From Bog-532 sp965277615 (GTDB lineage Bacteria > Actinomycetota > Actinomycetes > Streptosporangiales > Streptosporangiaceae), in assembly GCA_965277615.1 (NCBI GenBank), contig CBDIDG010000005.1, positions 1,674,001-1,738,000 of the forward strand: a stretch of 64,000 nucleotides of DNA, read 5' to 3'. The notes below the pieces were generated by a model. That model saw nothing but the letters and a program-made list of their open reading frames with translations, had not been told where the DNA came from and did no database searches. Position numbers and translations under genes: made by a program. The number at the start of each line of letters is the position of its first letter. Position 1 is the first letter of the stretch. Below, in pieces: positions 1-8,336 of this stretch.

Positions 1-1
1 C

Positions 2-1360
2 AAGTCGCTGGCCCCGATCCTGGACCGGCTCGGCCTGTTCAACGTGTTCGCGGCGCCCTGGTTCGCCGCGATCTACCTGCTGCTGTTCGTGTCGCTGGCG
101 GGCTGCGTGCTGCCCCGGGCCTACCGGCTGGCCCGCTCGGCCCGGGCCCTGCCGCCGCGGGCCCCGCGCAACCTGTCCCGGCTGCCGAACTCGGCCCGGT
201 ACCAGACCGGCCTGACCGCGGACCAGGCGTCGGCCGCCGCGGCCACGTTCCTGAGCAGCCGGCACTTCCGGCTGAACCGGGGGGACGGCTGGCTGTCGGC
301 CGAGAAGGGGTACCGGCGGGAGGTCGGCAACCTGCTGTTCCACGTCGCGCTGATGGGCGTGCTGGTCTCGATCAGCCTCGGCGGTCTGTTCGGGTACAAG
401 GCCGACCGGCTCGTGGTCGAGGGCGACAGCTTCGCCGACACCGTGACCGACATGGACGCCTTCCACCCCGGGCACTTCGTCTCCGCGGGCGACCTGGCCC
501 CGTTCAGCATCACCCTGGACAAGTTCTCGGCCAGCTACATCGCGTCCGGGCAGGACCGGAACCAGCCGCTGACGTTCGACGCCCACATCAGCTACACGGC
601 GCACCCCGGTGATGCCACCCGGACGTACAACCTCCAGGTCAACCACCCGCTGCACGTCGACTCGACCAAGCTGTACCTGATCGGCCACGGGTACGCGCCG
701 GTGTTCAAGGTCACCGACGGCAAGGGCAAGGTCGTCTACGACCAGGCCACCCCGTTCCTGCCCGCGGACCAGTCGACCTACCTGTCCGAAGGCGTGGTCA
801 AGGCACCCGACGCCCAGCCGGAGCAGCTCGGCTTCGCCGGGGTGTTCCTGCCGACCGCGGTCGACGTGAACGGCCAGCTCCAGTCGGCCTCGCCGGCCGC
901 GCTCGAGCCCGCCGTCAGCATGATCGCCTACCGCGGGAACCTCGGGCTGAACAGCGGCGTTACGCAGTCTGTGTACCAGCTGAACACGGCCGGCATGACC
1001 CAGGTGCCCACCGCCGACCAGGTGCTGACGGCGGGCCAGTCGATGAAGCTGCCGAACGGCCAGGGCACGCTCACCTTCACCGGCTACAAGCAGTGGGTCA
1101 GCTTGCAGGTCACCTACGACCCCGGTCAGGTACCGGCGTTGATCTCCGCGATCGTGGCGCTGGCCGGTTTGCTGCTTTCGTTCCTGGTCCGGCGGCGCCG
1201 GATCTTTGTCCGGACGTACGCTGACGAAGCGGGTCACACCACCGTGGATGTGGCTGGCCTGGCCCGTTCGGACGTCGGTGGCGGTTTCGAAGGCGAGTTC
1301 GCCGAGCTGTCCCGCGATCTCCGTGAGCAACTCACGGCGAGCAAGAAAGAGACGGAGTAA
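2..1360 (+). CDS. resB: Cytochrome c biogenesis protein ResB (5' truncated by the window)
   Basis: ResB works with CcsB (ResC) in system II cytochrome c maturation: it helps carry haem across the membrane and keeps apocytochrome haem-binding cysteines reduced. The reading frame is open to the first base of the window, and in-frame residues upstream of the GTG at 44 (SLAPILDRLGLFNVF) match the usual ResB N-terminal region, so the gene starts outside. Visible parts, numbered from the GTG: a membrane span at about residues 3-25, another at about 97-120, a large extracytoplasmic domain, and a last span at about 363-385 followed by an RRRR stop-transfer. It ends 3 nt before ccsB, so the two are co-transcribed. 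Confidence 0.93.
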   Translation, partial: KSLAPILDRLGLFNVFAAPWFAAIYLLLFVSLAGCVLPRAYRLARSARALPPRAPRNLSRLPNSARYQTGLTADQASAAAATFLSSRHFRLNRGDGWLSAEKGYRREVGNLLFHVALMGVLVSISLGGLFGYKADRLVVEGDSFADTVTDMDAFHPGHFVSAGDLAPFSITLDKFSASYIASGQDRNQPLTFDAHISYTAHPGDATRTYNLQVNHPLHVDSTKLYLIGHGYAPVFKVTDGKGKVVYDQATPFLPADQSTYLSEGVVKAPDAQPEQLGFAGVFLPTAVDVNGQLQSASPAALEPAVSMIAYRGNLGLNSGVTQSVYQLNTAGMTQVPTADQVLTAGQSMKLPNGQGTLTFTGYKQWVSLQVTYDPGQVPALISAIVALAGLLLSFLVRRRRIFVRTYADEAGHTTVDVAGLARSDVGGGFEGEFAELSRDLREQLTASKKETE

Positions 1361-1363
1361 GCC

Positions 1364-2392
1364 ATGTCCGTGAACACCGGGCTGTCCGCGGTGAGCGACC
1401 ACGTGCTGATGGTGGCCGTGGTCATCTACTCGCTCGCGCTGCTCGCCTACGCCGGTGACTTCGCCTACGGGCGCCGGGCCCAGACCGCCGCAGCGGCGGC
1501 CAAGCCGGTGTCCGAACTGGCCGGCGTCGGGGCCCGCGGCGCGGCGCCCGGAGCCACCGGTGACGCGGCCGGCGGTGACGCCGCCGACGCGGTCAGCCCC
1601 GGTGGCCTGGAGAAGGGACGGCAGCCGCTCGGGCCGCTGATCCGCACGGCGATCGCGCTCACCTTCCTGGGCGCGGCCACGCACCTGTCCGGCGTGATCA
1701 TCCGGGCCATCGCGGTGCACCGGGTGCCGTGGGGCGACATGTACGAGTTCGTGATCACGCTGACCTGCGTCGCGGTGCTGTTCTTCATCGCGGTCATGCT
1801 CCGCTTCCGGGCCTGGCACCTGGGCCTGTTCGTCACCGGCGCGGTGATGGTGGCCCTGGGCCTGGCTCAGACCATCATCTACACCCCGGCCGGCCCGCTG
1901 GTGCCGGCCCTGAAGTCGTACTGGCTGGCCATCCACGTGGCCGCGATGACGCTCTCCACCGGCATCTTCTTCGTGGCCGCGGTACTCGGCGTGATCTACC
2001 TGTTCGCCGAGCGGCACGAGCGTCAGGTGGCGGCGGGGCGCCAGTCCGCCGACCACGGCATCTTCCGCCGGCTGCCCGGTTCGGAGGCGCTGGACCGGCT
2101 GACCTACCGCACGGTCGTGTTCGGCTTCCCGATCTGGACGTTCGGCATCATCTGCGGGGCGATCTGGGCCGACCAGGCCTGGGGCCGGTACTGGGGCTGG
2201 GACCCGGTCGAGACCTGGGCCTTCATCACCTGGGTGGTCTACGCCTGCTTCCTGCACGCCCGGGCCACCGCTGGGTGGCGGGGCAAGCGGGCCGCTTACA
2301 TCCAGATCCTCGGGTTCTGCTGCCTGCTGTTCAACGTGCTGGTGGTGCAGACCTCCGTCACCGGCCTGCACTCCTACGCCGGCCTGGGCTGA
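1364..2392 (+). CDS. ccsB: Cytochrome c biogenesis protein CcsB/ResC
   Basis: This is the polytopic haem-handling partner of ResB and forms the haem lyase complex for c-type cytochromes. The 342-residue protein carries the tryptophan-rich WWD signature (WGRYWGWDPVETWAFITW) at about residues 265-285, with hydrophobic spans on both sides and conserved histidines (IHVAAM near 185, LHSYAG at the C-terminus). Residues 40-90 are a Gly/Ala-rich loop between span 1 and span 2, longer than usual. The ATG start follows the resB stop by 3 nt. The next gene is convergent, so the operon ends here. Confidence 0.95.
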   Translation: MSVNTGLSAVSDHVLMVAVVIYSLALLAYAGDFAYGRRAQTAAAAAKPVSELAGVGARGAAPGATGDAAGGDAADAVSPGGLEKGRQPLGPLIRTAIALTFLGAATHLSGVIIRAIAVHRVPWGDMYEFVITLTCVAVLFFIAVMLRFRAWHLGLFVTGAVMVALGLAQTIIYTPAGPLVPALKSYWLAIHVAAMTLSTGIFFVAAVLGVIYLFAERHERQVAAGRQSADHGIFRRLPGSEALDRLTYRTVVFGFPIWTFGIICGAIWADQAWGRYWGWDPVETWAFITWVVYACFLHARATAGWRGKRAAYIQILGFCCLLFNVLVVQTSVTGLHSYAGLG

Positions 2393-2448
2393 CCGCCAGC
2401 CGCGCCACAGTCATCCGCAGCACGGTCATCGGATCAACCGGTATCCGC

Positions 2449-2820
2449 TTAGCGGGCCGCCCGGTCCAGTGAGTGCAGGAACTCGGGGTCATCGTCTGGC
2501 CCCACCGCACTCACGACTGGGCTCGCCTGACCGAAGGGCGCCTCACGGGCGGCCCTCCCTTTTCCCGGCCGGCCTCCGGCGGGCTGGTTTCCCAGGCGGC
2601 CTCCGGCGAGCTGGGCCGGACGGCGGACCGTCAGCTGGGCCGGACGGCGGACGGCCAGCCATACGGTCGCGCCGACCACGAACGTTCCCGCCACCACGGC
2701 GACCCAGGCCGCCTTGGGCAGCCGGGGGCATTCGTCGCTGGGAGTAAGCGCCACGTCCGCGAGGCAATAGAGCCAGAATCCCCCGGCGAAGAGGACAAAG
2801 AGGGCTCCTAGCAGCAACAT
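2449..2820 (-). CDS. Small membrane protein with phospholipase D-nuclease N-terminal (PLDc_N) domain
   Basis: Residues 1-60 hold two hydrophobic segments around a short conserved core (FWLYCLADVALTP, then LPKAAWVAVVAGTFVVGATVWL), the layout of the PLDc_N family seen in many actinobacterial small membrane proteins. The function is unknown; despite the name there is no nuclease domain. The C-terminal half is a low-complexity Arg/Pro/Gly tail in which RRPAQL occurs twice and GRP/GRLG units recur, encoded by about 24-bp imperfect repeats near 2600-2650. A TAGGCT box lies 6 nt before the ATG on the minus strand with no Shine-Dalgarno, so the message may be leaderless. It converges with ccsB. Confidence 0.75.
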   Translation of the reverse strand: MLLLGALFVLFAGGFWLYCLADVALTPSDECPRLPKAAWVAVVAGTFVVGATVWLAVRRPAQLTVRRPAQLAGGRLGNQPAGGRPGKGRAAREAPFGQASPVVSAVGPDDDPEFLHSLDRAAR

Positions 2821-2978
2821 GCTCGAAGCCTAACGTCGCGCCGTGAAAGCCCGTATCTGGATTCATCAACTGATGTGCGGTCTTGTCAGCCCCATGCGTC
2901 ACCGTAGGTCACGAGGAAGTGACTTGTGCGGGGTTTCGTCGTACGCTGGCGCCCGGGTGCAAACAGGGAGTGCGATAC

Positions 2979-4313
2979 ATGCGGCTACGGCTCTTCGAGC
3001 GTGTCCGCCAACTCGCCCATCCGCGTAGGGGCCGCTTCCGGCCCCGCCGCGACCGGGCTGGGGAGGTGGCACGTCACGACCGGCCTGGGGAGGCTCGTCC
3101 GGCCGCGCGTCTCGGGCCACCGCGGGGCCAGGCGCTCCGTGCTGACCCGGAGGAGGTGGCTGGCCGGCACCGTCGTGGCGCCATGGACGGCTACGCGCCA
3201 CCCCGCCCTCCCTGGGAGGAGCCGCCCGCTGATCCGTCCGCGGCGTGGGGCGGCGACGGCCCGCTGACGCCGCCCGGCCGCGGCCGGGTCCCGCCGCCCG
3301 CTGGTCCGCCTCCGGCGCACCTGCCTCCGGCGGGCCCGGCCACCCGGCCCCCACCGGGGTCGTCGGCTGGACCGCGTACTGGCCCGCAGGCCAGGCCCCC
3401 CGCTGGACCACGCTCCGGCCCGCAGGCCAGGCCGCCCGGCGGCGCCGGCCAGGGCGACCCGTCGGCGGTGCCGGTCGGTGGAGCCAGGGCCCGGGTCCGG
3501 CCCAGTCCCAAACCGTACGGAACCGCGCCGGTCGTGCCGGTAGAGGCACCCCGGGCCGCCGCCGCCCGCGACGCCGAGCGAACCCAGGCCCGGCCGGCCA
3601 CGGACCGGCGCTGGCTGGAAGCCGACCGGGGCTACCTGCCCGCCCAGCGACCGGCCAGCGCGGGCCGGCCCCGGCTGCCGTTCGCCCACGCGCACGAGGC
3701 GTCCCAGGCCAACCTGCGCGATGGGCGCCGGAACTGCGGCACGCTGGAGACCGTGCTGTGGCGGCAGTGGGAATCGGCCACGTACGTACCGGACGAGGCC
3801 GTGCTGGCCATCGACCGGCTGGCCGAACTGCCCCAGCAGATCAAGGACAAGCTCGTCGCGGGCCTGGACGGTATCTTCGTCGGGCCGGGCGGCGTGCCCC
3901 AGCTGGACGACATGACCGCGCTCAGCGGGGTTCCGCTGCCGTCCGGCCGGGCGACCTGGGACGCGTGCGCGGGCGCGTACGGGGAGCGGAAGATCGTGGT
4001 CGGCACCCGGCCGTCACCCACCCCGGACGTGATGTGTCATGAGGTCGGGCACGCGCTCGACGACATCGATGCGCCAGCCGGCAAGTGGCAGTCCGACTCG
4101 GCCGAGTTCCAGATGCTTTACGATCAGTGCCAGCCGCACCTGGCTAGCGACTTTCACAAGCAGCGGGGCGGCCTCGGCCGCAAGGAGTTCTTCGCGGATG
4201 CGTTCGCCGCGATCGCCTCGCGGCAGCGGCCCGCCCTGGTGGACATGCTCGGCGGCAACACCCGGACGGCGCTGAACGTGATGCTCTACTTCAACCGGCG
4301 TTACGGCATCTAG
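2979..4313 (+). CDS. HEXXH zinc metallopeptidase with Pro-rich N-terminal region
   Basis: The C-terminal half has the gluzincin pattern: HEVGH at residues 354-358 (two zinc histidines and the catalytic Glu), a following Asp-rich stretch, and KEFFADAFA about 50 residues later, whose Glu is the likely third zinc ligand. This resembles the anthrax lethal-factor-type metalloendopeptidase fold. Residues 60-200 are Pro/Gly/Arg-rich and disordered, with repeats of GPQARPP. No signal peptide or membrane span is seen. I chose ATG 2979 because AGGGAG sits about 9 nt upstream; an in-frame ATG at 3183 has no good ribosome site, and the frame is open further upstream. The substrate is unknown. The next gene follows after 11 nt. 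Confidence 0.75.
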   Translation: MRLRLFERVRQLAHPRRGRFRPRRDRAGEVARHDRPGEARPAARLGPPRGQALRADPEEVAGRHRRGAMDGYAPPRPPWEEPPADPSAAWGGDGPLTPPGRGRVPPPAGPPPAHLPPAGPATRPPPGSSAGPRTGPQARPPAGPRSGPQARPPGGAGQGDPSAVPVGGARARVRPSPKPYGTAPVVPVEAPRAAAARDAERTQARPATDRRWLEADRGYLPAQRPASAGRPRLPFAHAHEASQANLRDGRRNCGTLETVLWRQWESATYVPDEAVLAIDRLAELPQQIKDKLVAGLDGIFVGPGGVPQLDDMTALSGVPLPSGRATWDACAGAYGERKIVVGTRPSPTPDVMCHEVGHALDDIDAPAGKWQSDSAEFQMLYDQCQPHLASDFHKQRGGLGRKEFFADAFAAIASRQRPALVDMLGGNTRTALNVMLYFNRRYGI

Positions 4314-4324
4314 GTGAGCGTGAA

Positions 4325-4603
4325 ATGTTCGTCATACGGCTACCGAACGGGAACCTGCGGGTTCCGGAGACCGCCATCGGCCACGATGGACGGGTCATCG
4401 GCAACGCCTACGTGGAGATCGGGCCGCAGGACGCGGACTACGCGCGGCTGGCCGCCCAGGCGCTGACCGAGGACGAGGTGGCGCGGCGCCGGGCCCAGTG
4501 GCGGGACGGCGACGAGGCGCTGCAGCGTGAGTTCGCGGAGTTCGCCCGGCAGAACGCCGACTATCGCTGGTCCGACTCCGACGGAGATGCGGACCCCGCG
4601 TAG
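4325..4603 (+). CDS. Small acidic hypothetical protein downstream of the metallopeptidase
   Basis: I do not recognise the family. The 92-residue protein starts with a beta-rich stretch (MFVIRLPNGNLRVPETA, then DGRVIGNAYVEIG) and continues as a charged helix rich in Glu, Asp, Arg and Gln. It is acidic overall and has no membrane span or signal peptide. It starts 11 nt after the metallopeptidase stop, with GTGAGCG just before the ATG as a weak ribosome site, so the two are probably one operon. A role as partner, substrate or inhibitor of the peptidase is inference from position only. Confidence 0.7.
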   Translation: MFVIRLPNGNLRVPETAIGHDGRVIGNAYVEIGPQDADYARLAAQALTEDEVARRRAQWRDGDEALQREFAEFARQNADYRWSDSDGDADPA

Positions 4604-4644
4604 AACACCGCGGCTGAGTAAGGCTCGCCGCAGGCTGTGGCTGA

Positions 4645-4735
4645 GCCTCTCCGCTCACCCGCCGCGGGCTCATGGTTAAGCCCCTCCGCTCACCCGCTGC
4701 GGGATCGCGGTAAACCCCTCCGCGCCCCGGATGCG
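4645..4735. repeat. 35-bp tandem repeat, about 2.5 copies
   Basis: A unit beginning GCCTCTCCGCTCACCCGC repeats at a 35-base period from 4645 and 4680, with a shorter third copy from 4715. Each full copy contains a small CCCGCnGCGGG hairpin. It lies in the 219-bp gap between two convergent genes and may serve as a terminator region, though there is no T-run. Confidence 0.6.
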
Positions 4736-4822
4736 GCGAGCGGGCTGGACGTTGGCCTTGCGGCCGGCCACGTGACGCGGGACAGTCACGAAACCGGCCG
4801 CAAAGGCGTTGACGCAGCGACG

Positions 4823-5032
4823 CTACAGAACTGAGTGGTTCTCAGCCGATGGCTCTTGTTCGCCGCGAAGCAGGGCACGAACCTCTGACTCCCGGAAACG
4901 CCGGTGCCCCCCAGGCGTTCGGATACTCGTGATTCGACCGGATGCAGCCCACCGCGTAACGGTCTTCGGGTCGACCCGGAAGAGTGCCGCAACCTCTCCA
5001 GGTGTTAGTAGCCGCTCGTTGTTGCCGTCCAA
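4823..5032 (-). CDS. bldC: BldC-type MerR-like developmental regulator
   Basis: The 69-residue protein is a lone MerR-type winged helix-turn-helix: LLTPGEVAALFRVDPKTVTRW forms the first helices and GHRRF the wing. This length and sequence match BldC, a DNA-binding protein that controls entry into development in Streptomyces by cooperative binding to direct repeats. The start is a TTG with GGGAGGGG about 6 nt upstream. It is divergent from the dehydratase gene at 5176, and the 143-bp space between holds both promoters. Confidence 0.92.
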   Translation of the reverse strand: MDGNNERLLTPGEVAALFRVDPKTVTRWAASGRITSIRTPGGHRRFRESEVRALLRGEQEPSAENHSVL

Positions 5033-5163
5033 AGTAGTCCCCTCCCAGTAATGTCCCGCCGGCTCATGTTCTGAGCCTGACCTAAGTTTGGCGACTAACG
5101 AGTGCTTTCTGCCTAGATTTCGGAAAATTAGAGCGACCTGATTATTCTGCGTGGCCGGGGCCT

Positions 5164-5169
5164 TACTGT
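5164..5169 (+). promoter_or_regulatory. Candidate -10 box for a leaderless dehydratase mRNA
   Basis: TACTGT ends 6 nt before the ATG at 5176 and no Shine-Dalgarno is present. This spacing is typical of actinobacterial leaderless transcripts that begin at the A of ATG. No clear -35 hexamer is visible. Confidence 0.4.
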
Positions 5170-5175
5170 AACGAC

Positions 5176-6165
5176 ATGGGTCCCGTGGTATCCGATGCTG
5201 AGATCAAGGCCGCCGCGGCCCGCCTGCGCGGTGTTGTCGTAGCTACGCCGCTTGTGCCTTTTCCTGCGGCTGGGCCACTGATGATCAAGCCTGAGTCGTT
5301 GCAGCCCACTGGGGCGTTCAAGCTCCGTGGCGCCTACAACGCGATCAGTGTGCTGCCCGAGGCGCAGCGTCAGCGCGGGGTGGTGGCCCACTCCAGCGGC
5401 AACCACGGGCACGCCGTGGCCTACGCGGCCCGGCTGCTCGGCGTCCGGGCCGTGATTGTGGTGCCGGAGACGGCGCCCGCCATCAAGACTGACGCGATCA
5501 TCGCCAACGGGGGTGAGCTGGTCACCGTGGCCCCGACCATGGCCGCCCGGCTGGCCGCGGTGCGCGACCTGGCCGACCGGCATGGTTACGCGCTGATCCC
5601 GCCCTTCGACGACCCGAACGTGATCGCGGGGCAGGGCACCATCGGCCTGGAGATCATGGCCAGCCAGCCCGACACCGACCTCATCCTGGTGCCGGTCAGC
5701 GGGGGCGGGCTGATCTCCGGCGTCGCGGCCGCGGCCCGGTCGGTCAACCCGGACGTCACCGTGGTCGGAGTGGAGCCGGATCAGGCCGCCGACGCGCAGG
5801 AATCACTGCGCACGGGGGAGCGGGTCGCCTGGCCCGCCAGCCTGGTCCAGCGCACGGTGGCCGACGCGCTCCGGGTGGAGCAGGTCGGGGAGTTGCCGTT
5901 CGCGCTCATGCGCCAGTACGTGGCCGGCATCGTGACCGTGACCGACGAGCAGCTGCTGGCCGCGGTACGCGACCTGGCCATCGGCGCACGCCTGGTGGCT
6001 GAGCCGGGTGGTGCCGCCGCCGTGGCGGCCTGGCGGTTCCGCCGGGACGAGCTGCCCGCCGCGCGGCGTCCCGTGGCGGTACTGTCCGGCGGCAACATCG
6101 AGCCGACCCTGCTGGCCCAGGTCATTGCGGGGGGTGCGGCCACACCCGCGCCCGCCAGGCACTAA
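5176..6165 (+). CDS. PLP-dependent serine/threonine dehydratase or racemase (fold type II)
   Basis: The 329-residue protein is a single catalytic domain of the threonine dehydratase/serine racemase family. GAFKLRGAYNA at about residues 46-56 holds the Schiff-base lysine, SSGNHG near 72-77 is the substrate loop, and VSGGGLISG near 176-184 is the tetraglycine-type phosphate-binding loop. There is no ACT regulatory domain, unlike the second family member at 39479. It may deaminate L-threonine or L-serine to 2-oxo acids or act as a racemase; sequence alone does not decide. It is divergent from bldC and followed 12 nt later by a DUF4229 gene. Confidence 0.85.
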   Translation: MGPVVSDAEIKAAAARLRGVVVATPLVPFPAAGPLMIKPESLQPTGAFKLRGAYNAISVLPEAQRQRGVVAHSSGNHGHAVAYAARLLGVRAVIVVPETAPAIKTDAIIANGGELVTVAPTMAARLAAVRDLADRHGYALIPPFDDPNVIAGQGTIGLEIMASQPDTDLILVPVSGGGLISGVAAAARSVNPDVTVVGVEPDQAADAQESLRTGERVAWPASLVQRTVADALRVEQVGELPFALMRQYVAGIVTVTDEQLLAAVRDLAIGARLVAEPGGAAAVAAWRFRRDELPAARRPVAVLSGGNIEPTLLAQVIAGGAATPAPARH

Positions 6166-6177
6166 CCTGGCTGTGTC

Positions 6178-6501
6178 ATGCGTAATGCCATGTTCTACAC
6201 CGTGTCCCGGCTGCTGCTGTTCATCGTCGTCCTGCTGGTGCTCGACCTGGCCGGCGCCCGGGGCCTGCTGCTGATTGCGTTGGCCCTGCTGATCAGCGGG
6301 CTCCTCAGCTACGTCCTGCTGTCACGGCAGCGCAACTCGATGGCCAGCTCGCTGTCCGGCCGGCTCGGGGCCAGGACCCGCCGTGGGCCGAGCTTCCGCG
6401 AGCGGCTGAACGAGGGGACCCGGGCCGAGGACACCGACGACGAGCCGGCCCAGGCCAGCCCGGCGCCGATCAGCCCGCCGTCGGCCGGCGACCGGGCCTA
6501 G
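6178..6501 (+). CDS. DUF4229 small membrane protein
   Basis: The 107-residue protein has two close membrane spans at about residues 8-25 and 28-45 with very short loops, then LSRQRNSMASSLSGRL and a charged cytoplasmic tail, which is the DUF4229 layout found in actinobacteria. The function is unknown. It follows the dehydratase gene by 12 nt. Its last 4 bases overlap the end of the convergent cysC gene. Confidence 0.8.
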   Translation: MRNAMFYTVSRLLLFIVVLLVLDLAGARGLLLIALALLISGLLSYVLLSRQRNSMASSLSGRLGARTRRGPSFRERLNEGTRAEDTDDEPAQASPAPISPPSAGDRA

Positions 6502-8105
6502 CGCCCCCGGCTCGGATCGGCCAGCCAGCCACCGGCGACGAGCAGCTCCAGCACGGCGTCGACCGCATCCGTCCGGCTCATGGCCGCGGTGTCCATCACC
6601 AGGTCGGCGTCCCGCGGCTCCTCGTACGGGTCGGAGATCCCGGTGAAGTTGCTGATCAGGCCGGCCCGGGCCTTCGCGTACAGGCCCTTGCGGTCCCGCG
6701 CCTCGCACACCTCCAGCGGCGTCGACACGTGGACGAGCAGGTAGTCGCCGGCTGCGGTGGCCATCTCCCGTACCTGCGCCCGGGCGGACGCGTACGGGGC
6801 GATCGGGGCGCAGATGGCGATGCCGCCGTGCCGGGCGATCTCCGCCGCCACGTAGCCGATACGGACGATGTTCAGGTCCCGGTCAGCGCGGGAGAAGGTC
6901 AGCCCGGCGGACAGCAGGCGGCGCACCCGGTCCCCGTCGAGCAGCGACACGGTGCGGTCGCCGCTCTCGCTCAGTGCGTCCCGCAGGTCCCGGGCCACGG
7001 TCGACTTGCCCGAGCCGGACAGCCCGGTGAAGAAGATCACCAGCCCCCGCTGGTCCCGCGGCGGGCGGGCCAGCCGCAGCTCATGGGCCACGGCTTCGGG
7101 GGTGTACCAGGTGGGCAGCGATTCGCCCCGGTCGAGCAGGGCGGTCAGCTCGTCGTGGGTCAGCTCGCTCCGCTCGGCGCCCGGCTCGATCAGCGACAGC
7201 GGCCGCCACACCTCTGACCGGGGGTCGTAGGCCCAGTCGCCGGCCGAGATGATCGGGATGGGCAGGCCCGGCAGTTGCAGCGGGCCGTTCTTGGAGTTGC
7301 CGGGGCGGCCGGTGAGCATGACGTCGGGCGCGTCGGACGGGTCGACCAGCAGGTGCGTCGCCCCGTACGCGGCGGCCACCACGGCGCGGGCGCGCAACTC
7401 GACGCTGGGGCCGCCCTCCCGGGGCGGCAACGGCACCGAGACCACCGTGGTGCCCGCGGGCAGGCTCTGGGTGGCGGCCAGCACGGCCCGCACCAGCGCG
7501 TCCGGCCGGACGACCACGTCGGCCGGGCCGGCCACCAGCGGCAGCAGCAGCAGCCGGGCCTTCATCTGGTCGGCCAGATGGCGAAGCTGCCCGATCTGCC
7601 GGCGGTGCAGCGCGCCCCGGGTGACGGCGGCCAGCACCGGTCCGTCGCCCTGCTTGGCGAATTCCGCGCGCACCTCGGCCGGCCGCCGGCGCAACCGCCG
7701 GAACGGCCCGTGCTCGGGCTCGCGCAACGGCGTCACCGGGCCGGCCAGCCGCCAGCCGGACAGGGCCTGCTCGCCGTAGCTGTAACCCCGGATCGGCAGC
7801 TGCTCGGTGATCTGCAGGACGGCCAGCGGTGTGCCCTCCTGATCCTGCAGGACCAGGTGGCTGGCCCCGGCCGGTACCGCGTCCTCGGGCACCTCCAGGG
7901 TGACCGGGATGGGCCACGGCGTGCCATCGGCCAGCGTGCCGCGCTCGGCCATCGCGGCCAGGTCGGCCGAGGTCATGAAGCCCTGCAGGGGCTCGAAGGC
8001 CCCGATGGTCAGCAGCTCGAGGTCCGCGAGCTGCGCCTCGCCGGGTGTCCACGCGGGCCAGCCGGCCAGCTCACTGGGAAGTCCCGCCCACGCTTCCGCG
8101 CCCAC
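6498..8105 (-). CDS. cysC: Adenylyl-sulfate (APS) kinase with N-terminal ATP-sulfurylase-like domain
   Basis: The C-terminal 190 residues are an APS kinase that makes PAPS from APS and ATP: FFTGLSGSGKST is the P-loop, LLDGDRVRRLL and FSRADRDLNI bind APS, and the lid region KGLYAKARAG follows. The first 340 residues align with an ATP sulfurylase (GAFEPLQGFMT), but its catalytic signatures are altered: the usual QTRNPxH site reads VTRGALHRRQ and the GRDHAG loop reads DPSDAPD. The N-domain is therefore probably structural or regulatory. I chose GTG 8105 because GGAGAGAGG precedes it by 5 nt; the frame extends to 8198. No other sulfate assimilation gene is adjacent. Confidence 0.88.
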   Translation of the reverse strand: MGAEAWAGLPSELAGWPAWTPGEAQLADLELLTIGAFEPLQGFMTSADLAAMAERGTLADGTPWPIPVTLEVPEDAVPAGASHLVLQDQEGTPLAVLQITEQLPIRGYSYGEQALSGWRLAGPVTPLREPEHGPFRRLRRRPAEVRAEFAKQGDGPVLAAVTRGALHRRQIGQLRHLADQMKARLLLLPLVAGPADVVVRPDALVRAVLAATQSLPAGTTVVSVPLPPREGGPSVELRARAVVAAAYGATHLLVDPSDAPDVMLTGRPGNSKNGPLQLPGLPIPIISAGDWAYDPRSEVWRPLSLIEPGAERSELTHDELTALLDRGESLPTWYTPEAVAHELRLARPPRDQRGLVIFFTGLSGSGKSTVARDLRDALSESGDRTVSLLDGDRVRRLLSAGLTFSRADRDLNIVRIGYVAAEIARHGGIAICAPIAPYASARAQVREMATAAGDYLLVHVSTPLEVCEARDRKGLYAKARAGLISNFTGISDPYEEPRDADLVMDTAAMSRTDAVDAVLELLVAGGWLADPSRGR

Positions 8106-8336
8106 GTCTGCCTCTCTCCTGCCACGTCGATTCGGTGGGCGAAGACCAGCGAGCCGCACCTGCGTCTCCCCGTCACCGGCCGTCGCACGGCCGCTCACAG
8201 CCTCAGCTGCGGTCCCCCCACGCCTGCCTGCGTCCTAACCATACGGACCACTGCGCCTCAGCGCTGGCCGTAACGTCAGTGTTCGTCCGCGTTGCACATC
8301 CTGGCCGGCCCGGTGACGGGCAGCAAGGCTCCAGCA

